Assembly (NCBI GenBank): GCA_002322865.1
Contig: DCOH01000049.1
Location: 28,459 to 39,414 of the forward strand
Length of the DNA: 10,956 nucleotides
Reading direction: 5' to 3'
Origin: Sphingobacterium sp. UBA1575
GTDB taxonomy: Bacteria > Bacteroidota > Bacteroidia > Sphingobacteriales > Sphingobacteriaceae
Shown here: positions 7,008 to 10,956 of the stretch, piece after piece
Layout of the letters: every line of letters starts with the position of its first letter
Numbering within the stretch: position 1 is the stretch's first letter
Position numbers and translations under genes: made by a program
Notes under the pieces: model-generated
Seen by the model: only the letters and a program-made list of their open reading frames with translations
Databases searched by the model: none
Told to the model about the DNA's origin: nothing

Positions 7008-10000
7008 TTAAAAATTATATGAAATATTTAGACCAAAGCGGCGACCATCCCTAAATCTGTAAAGGATAGCATCCCCATCGTCATAATTATATCTTAGATC
7101 CCCAACACTAGGTCTCTCTGCATTTTTAGGATCTAATTTAATCGCTTCTTCCATTTCTCCCGGAGACTTGTACTTTTCATTTCTGTAAAATACAGCCCAA
7201 TCATTCAACAGATTGGCAGCATTGAATTTTACCTCCATCTTTTTCTTCATAAAACGTGCATACACTTGGAGATCCAATTGTCTTGGAGCATTCTCAAACT
7301 CCACAAGGTTCATCTGCACATGAGTTAGCGAAGTCCGATGCCCCCTATGGTTGAAGCTGCCCGTAATTCCATAATTTTCGCCCCAATAAGCTATCCCAAG
7401 ATTCAACAACCAAGGCGATTGTCCTATTAATGGCCGATCCTGACCCGGCAATCTTTCTTTCGTTCTCACCACCTCCTCATCCACTCTTGTCGTTTTATAG
7501 ATATCCAACACCTCTACCCTAGACCGTAATAGCGTTCCATTGCCAAACAGGTATAAGTTTTTCAGCCAACTGGATTTCCCAAGGAATCCCATGTTTTTTC
7601 GGAATTCCAATTCCAGCCCTTTGTTATAGGCAGAAAGCATATTGTTGTAATAGTAGGTTTTGGAATTTTCTGATCGACTCCGCATCAATTCTACCGGTGC
7701 ATCCAGGTATTTATAATAAGCCGTAATGGAGAGCAGTTCCTCCGCACTCGGGTACCACTCCAAACGGACGTCGGTATTTTCTACCCCCGTGGTAAAAACA
7801 TGTTCCCCATATACGTTGGCATTCAATTCCGGGATATTACCCCCTACCATTGCGGTTTCCCTGAAATCCGGGCGGATGGCCGTCCGTGAAAAAGAGCTTC
7901 TAAAATTGATGTTATGGGTGAGGTTTAACGTGGCGTTTACAGAAGGCATCCAGCGCACATCCTTGTCAAACACCCCCTTTTGATGCCGGTACAATGGATT
8001 ATCAATTACAGTAGGATTAAATTCACTCCGTCTGGCAAATGCGGCATCCTGCTGGTTCTTGAGATCATAATATTCTACTCGAACCCCATACACCAACCGT
8101 AGGAAACGCCATAAACGTTGATCCATCATGGCATATAGGGAATGGTTCTTCATCCTTCCTTCAAACATGTTTCCATTGGTATAACTGGGAAAATAATAAA
8201 CTTGGTTATCCTGATCCCCCACGTTGGCATGGTCGGCAAAGATATCATAGTAGGAAAGGAAGGGAACCGTGCTTGATTCATTTCCTTTTACATAGGAACG
8301 CATCATAAACATCACCCTTTCCTGATCATAGCTCTTACGCTTGTCCCAACCTTGATATCCCACTTTAATGATATTTTGGTATTTATCCCCAAAATCGAAA
8401 CTCTTCGACAAAGCGGTTGCCCAGTTGTAGTCCACACCATCCGCTAAGGACCATAACCTTCCTTCCCGACCCAATTCACCCGACCCCGTCTGTGAGGTAG
8501 TATAAACCGCTGGCGTCTGATACCGCATTTTCCCTTCATGCTCTAAAGTTGGGTTATACCGCAACCGACGCTCATCCAAGATCCGCATCTTGCTGTTATT
8601 CACGGTGAACATCCCTTCCAATTTGATGCGCCATGGAAAATGGTAGTCACCATTGATCTGATGCTGTAAAATGGAAAGGGATTCCGGCAATTGATATTGT
8701 TCCCTGGCCGGATGAAGATCATCCGATTCCACCGCATCCGAATAGTTCATTCGGTAATATTCCGAGAAATCATCGGCGTAGGTTCTCGAGTAGACATTTT
8801 TTATGGCCAGTTTAAATTTTGGACCTTGGATACCAATGTTCCCGATCAAACCGCTGCTGCTATTAAATCGATAAGTCACTCCAGGACCATTATAGCCAAA
8901 TTTATCGCTATCCATCCATCTCCCAGTTACCTTTCCATCAGGCGAATAATGGATAAAAGTGGCGCCGCGTACATTATTGGATTGCCTTAGGTTCTGTTCA
9001 TTCCGGAAATTCGCACTGGCCACAAATCCCAAACGGATATCTTCCGGGAGATCAAATACCCGGCCCAAGGAAAACCTAAAATTCTGGTTGGGGCTTCCGA
9101 TATACCTATTCCTTCTTAGAGGTTCAACCGTAAATCGTTTACTCTGCTCGATCGCATCCAAATCCCCATAGGTTCGAGGGTCGGTATGGATGATCAGAAA
9201 CATGTCCTTAATGGATGGATCGGTTTGTTTCCCTCGTGGGATCACCTCCTTTTGCCGGGCTTCCATATGGATAAACCAAGGGGTAATCCCAGCCGGAATT
9301 TCGGCACTTTTATCATAGAATCCCAGGTACTCATTCGTTTTCCGCTCACCCAATCGATAGAAATCTTTCCCTAGGCTCTGGCTATTTCCTCCGGTACCTA
9401 GGCTGATACTTGTAAAGTTGCGATCGGGGATATCCAGGGTATTGACGGAGATCTGTCCTCCGGCAAATTCCGAGGAGACATCCGGCGTAGCGGTCTTGTT
9501 CACCACCACTGAGCTCACCAATTCCGTAGGGATGACATCAAAAGCGAAATCGCGTTTAAAGATGGAGGTACTTGGTAAATTCACCCCATCGATTTGGGCC
9601 TGATTATACCTGTCCGACATCCCACGAACCACCACCGATCGGTTGTTCACCGTGGTTAAGCCGGTCACCCTTTTCAGTACCTGCCCCATATCGTTGTCGG
9701 GGGTCCTCGCTATCTCCTCTGCAGAGATACCATCGGTTACCGAGGCCGCATTCTTCCTGGCGGCCAATAGCCCGGAGATTGTGGCTTTCTTAAAGGTTGT
9801 GGTGACCACCACCTCCTTGATCTTGGAACTGGTTTCCCTCATGGCGAGATCCATCCTTACCATTTCGCCTGCGCGAACCAGTACATCCACGACCTTTTGT
9901 GTTTGGTAGGACACGTGGCTGACCATGATGGTATACGTTCCGATAGGGACATCCATGCTGAAGGATCCATCGGCAGCCGTTCGGGTACTATAGCCGTTCT

Positions 10001-10430
10001 CCTGCAGTTTGATGCTCACCCGATAGATTCCCTTTCCCCTACTGTCCACAATCTTGCCGATGATCTTTCCCATCTGTTGCTTTGAAGTCTTAGCAGCAGA
10101 TTTTGTATCGGCTATCTTATGGATGACCACGATATTGTTCTTGATGCTATAGCGGTAAGGCAGGTGGGAAAAACAGGAATTCAAGGCTTCTTCCAGTGTG
10201 GCGCTGGCCAGTTTAACGGTTACCTTGGACGTTCCAGCGAAGATATTGGCGTCATAAAAGAAATCGTAGCCCGATTGCTTTCTGGCTTCCAGGAGTACTT
10301 CCGGAATGCTGGCATTGGATTTAACCATACTGATCCGTTGTCCGTAGGTTTTTGCGGAAACCTGGATCAAACAACAGCAAATGAGGAGCATGCATAATTT
10401 CATAATGCGCATGACTTGATAAAAATTCAT
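7008..10430 (-). CDS. TonB-dependent outer-membrane receptor with STN signalling domain
   Basis: This 1,140-residue outer-membrane transporter probably also signals to the FecR protein encoded upstream. Domains: signal peptide (hydrophobic core within MKLCMLLICCCLIQVSA, 10-26); STN domain at about 33-105 (SIPEVLLEARKQSGYDFFYD, then TLEEALNSCF); carboxypeptidase-regulatory-like domain at about 122-196 (GKIVDSRGKGIYRVSIKL, DGSFSMDVPIGTYTI); TonB-box-like IKEVVVTT (204-211); plug at about 225-335 (VVVRGMSDRYNQAQIDGVNLP, 266-286, and EFAGGQISVNT); then a beta-barrel ending in ISYNF. The barrel has SRTAIRPDFRE and a WYPSAEELLSITAYYKY segment, as in siderophore-type receptors of Bacteroidota, and lacks the SusC signature. 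No SusD gene adjoins it. ATG codons at 10430, 10412 and 10403 are all possible; the last gives the most typical signal peptide. In this family STN domains contact FecR in the periplasm. An iron or siderophore ligand is possible, but nothing here proves it. Confidence 0.93.
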   Translation of the reverse strand: MNFYQVMRIMKLCMLLICCCLIQVSAKTYGQRISMVKSNASIPEVLLEARKQSGYDFFYDANIFAGTSKVTVKLASATLEEALNSCFSHLPYRYSIKNNIVVIHKIADTKSAAKTSKQQMGKIIGKIVDSRGKGIYRVSIKLQENGYSTRTAADGSFSMDVPIGTYTIMVSHVSYQTQKVVDVLVRAGEMVRMDLAMRETSSKIKEVVVTTTFKKATISGLLAARKNAASVTDGISAEEIARTPDNDMGQVLKRVTGLTTVNNRSVVVRGMSDRYNQAQIDGVNLPSTSIFKRDFAFDVIPTELVSSVVVNKTATPDVSSEFAGGQISVNTLDIPDRNFTSISLGTGGNSQSLGKDFYRLGERKTNEYLGFYDKSAEIPAGITPWFIHMEARQKEVIPRGKQTDPSIKDMFLIIHTDPRTYGDLDAIEQSKRFTVEPLRRNRYIGSPNQNFRFSLGRVFDLPEDIRLGFVASANFRNEQNLRQSNNVRGATFIHYSPDGKVTGRWMDSDKFGYNGPGVTYRFNSSSGLIGNIGIQGPKFKLAIKNVYSRTYADDFSEYYRMNYSDAVESDDLHPAREQYQLPESLSILQHQINGDYHFPWRIKLEGMFTVNNSKMRILDERRLRYNPTLEHEGKMRYQTPAVYTTSQTGSGELGREGRLWSLADGVDYNWATALSKSFDFGDKYQNIIKVGYQGWDKRKSYDQERVMFMMRSYVKGNESSTVPFLSYYDIFADHANVGDQDNQVYYFPSYTNGNMFEGRMKNHSLYAMMDQRLWRFLRLVYGVRVEYYDLKNQQDAAFARRSEFNPTVIDNPLYRHQKGVFDKDVRWMPSVNATLNLTHNINFRSSFSRTAIRPDFRETAMVGGNIPELNANVYGEHVFTTGVENTDVRLEWYPSAEELLSITAYYKYLDAPVELMRSRSENSKTYYYNNMLSAYNKGLELEFRKNMGFLGKSSWLKNLYLFGNGTLLRSRVEVLDIYKTTRVDEEVVRTKERLPGQDRPLIGQSPWLLNLGIAYWGENYGITGSFNHRGHRTSLTHVQMNLVEFENAPRQLDLQVYARFMKKKMEVKFNAANLLNDWAVFYRNEKYKSPGEMEEAIKLDPKNAERPSVGDLRYNYDDGDAILYRFRDGRRFGLNISYNF

Positions 10431-10491
10431 ACTTTTGTTCTTGTATTAAGTTTTCTAAAATTTGAGATTCAGATTTTATGAAGTGTTTACC

Positions 10492-10520
10492 AGGCGATGT
10501 TGTTACGAGCAGCATCGCCT
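10492..10520. other. Intergenic hairpin between anti-sigma gene and receptor gene
   Basis: AGGCGATG (10492-10499) and CATCGCCT (10513-10520) are perfect inverted repeats. The stem extends to 10502/10510 if a T-G wobble is allowed, leaving a 7-nt loop. On the minus strand it starts 20 nt after the FecR stop codon and is not followed by a T run, so it is not a standard terminator. It may attenuate or stabilise the mRNA between the two genes. I see no consensus promoter in the remaining spacer (10431-10491). Confidence 0.5.
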
Positions 10521-10539
10521 ATTTACTTCTTTAAGGGTA

Positions 10540-10956
10540 TTATTTTCGCACTAACAACCTCCTTTCCGATAAGCTGATCTGGAATTGACCCGTGCTGTTC
10601 AGCATGTCCATGATGGCCGAAAGGGGTTGTTTCCGGGATATGATACCGGAAAACCGTAGGTTTTCCAGCTCCGCCGGGCAGGATGCCTTCACATCATACC
10701 AGCGTTCGATCTCTTTTAATATATGGCCTAAAGAATGGTCCTGGAACTGGAAATCCCCATGACGCCAGGCGATGGCCTCGTCGGTTTTCCCGCTTCTGAT
10801 AAGCAGCTGCTTATCCAGATAGGCCGTTTCGCCCGGATGCATAATGGCCTGCCCAGCTGTTTGCTTACTGCGCACCAGCAATTTTCCACTTGCCAAACTG
10901 GTGGTTTCCATTTCGCCCGCATAGGCCCGGATGTTAAAGGAGGTACCCAGCACCTC
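10540..10956 (-). CDS. FecR-family anti-sigma factor, C-terminal part (partial)
   Basis: The open frame enters from the right edge and ends at TAA 10542-10540; 138 residues are visible, starting EVLGTSFNIRAYAGEMETTS. VLGTSFNIRAY is the characteristic end of the periplasmic FecR domain. AIMHPGETAYLDKQ continues that beta-rich domain. From AWRHGDFQFQDHSLGHILKE onward, through IERWYDVKASCPAEL to the C-terminal LSERRLLVRK, the protein matches the DUF4974 domain that ends Bacteroidota FecR proteins. Such proteins span the inner membrane, hold an ECF sigma factor in the cytoplasm, and receive a signal from an STN-type outer-membrane receptor. The receptor gene follows 109 nt downstream on the same strand, which fits. 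The N-terminal cytoplasmic and membrane parts, and any sigma factor gene, lie outside the window. The GTG at 10953 is an internal Val codon, not a credible start. Confidence 0.93.
   Translation of the reverse strand, partial: EVLGTSFNIRAYAGEMETTSLASGKLLVRSKQTAGQAIMHPGETAYLDKQLLIRSGKTDEAIAWRHGDFQFQDHSLGHILKEIERWYDVKASCPAELENLRFSGIISRKQPLSAIMDMLNSTGQFQISLSERRLLVRK

Noticed and set aside
10321..10515. Minus-strand 64-codon frame overlapping the receptor start
   Set aside because: It runs through the intergenic hairpin and out of frame into the receptor signal-peptide region; no recognisable features.

Overview
The window looks like chromosomal DNA of a Bacteroidota bacterium, probably from the Sphingobacterium/Pedobacter side of the phylum (the placement within the phylum is inference). 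The signs are a SusC/SusD pair, a FecR anti-sigma protein ending in a DUF4974-type domain, a TonB-dependent receptor with an N-terminal STN signalling domain, a DUF2723 membrane protein, gene starts without clear Shine-Dalgarno sequences, and promoters of the TTTG-N19-TAnnTTTG type. All protein genes lie on the minus strand; a single tRNA gene lies on the plus strand.

Layout from left to right. 1-661: the N-terminal 220 residues of a DUF2723 (TMEM260-like, GT-C fold) membrane protein, read leftwards off the edge. 662-923: AT-rich spacer containing a consensus promoter for tRNA-Gln(TTG) at 924-994. 1002-1032: a bidirectional terminator shared by the tRNA and the convergent susCD-like transcript. 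1036-5670: a SusD-like lipoprotein and a SusC-like TonB-dependent transporter, only 6 nt apart, with their own promoter and an 18-nt dyad around the predicted transcription start. No polysaccharide-degrading enzyme accompanies the pair in the window. 5795-5831: a probable terminator of the upstream operon.

5853-10956: a second transport unit, transcribed in the order anti-sigma factor (C-terminal part only, at the right edge), STN-domain TonB receptor, unrecognised AT-rich lipoprotein, unrecognised His-rich helical cytoplasmic protein. The last three genes are 3 and 9 nt apart. The layout fits a cell-surface signalling cassette: ligand uptake by the receptor is passed through the STN domain to FecR, which controls an ECF sigma factor presumably encoded beyond the right edge. 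There is no SusD partner here; the lipoprotein occupies the place a SusD-like protein would take. The nature of the substrate cannot be read from the sequence.

The least explained parts are the compositionally distinct lipoprotein, the small His-rich helical protein coupled to it, and the dyad at the start of the susC-like transcript.
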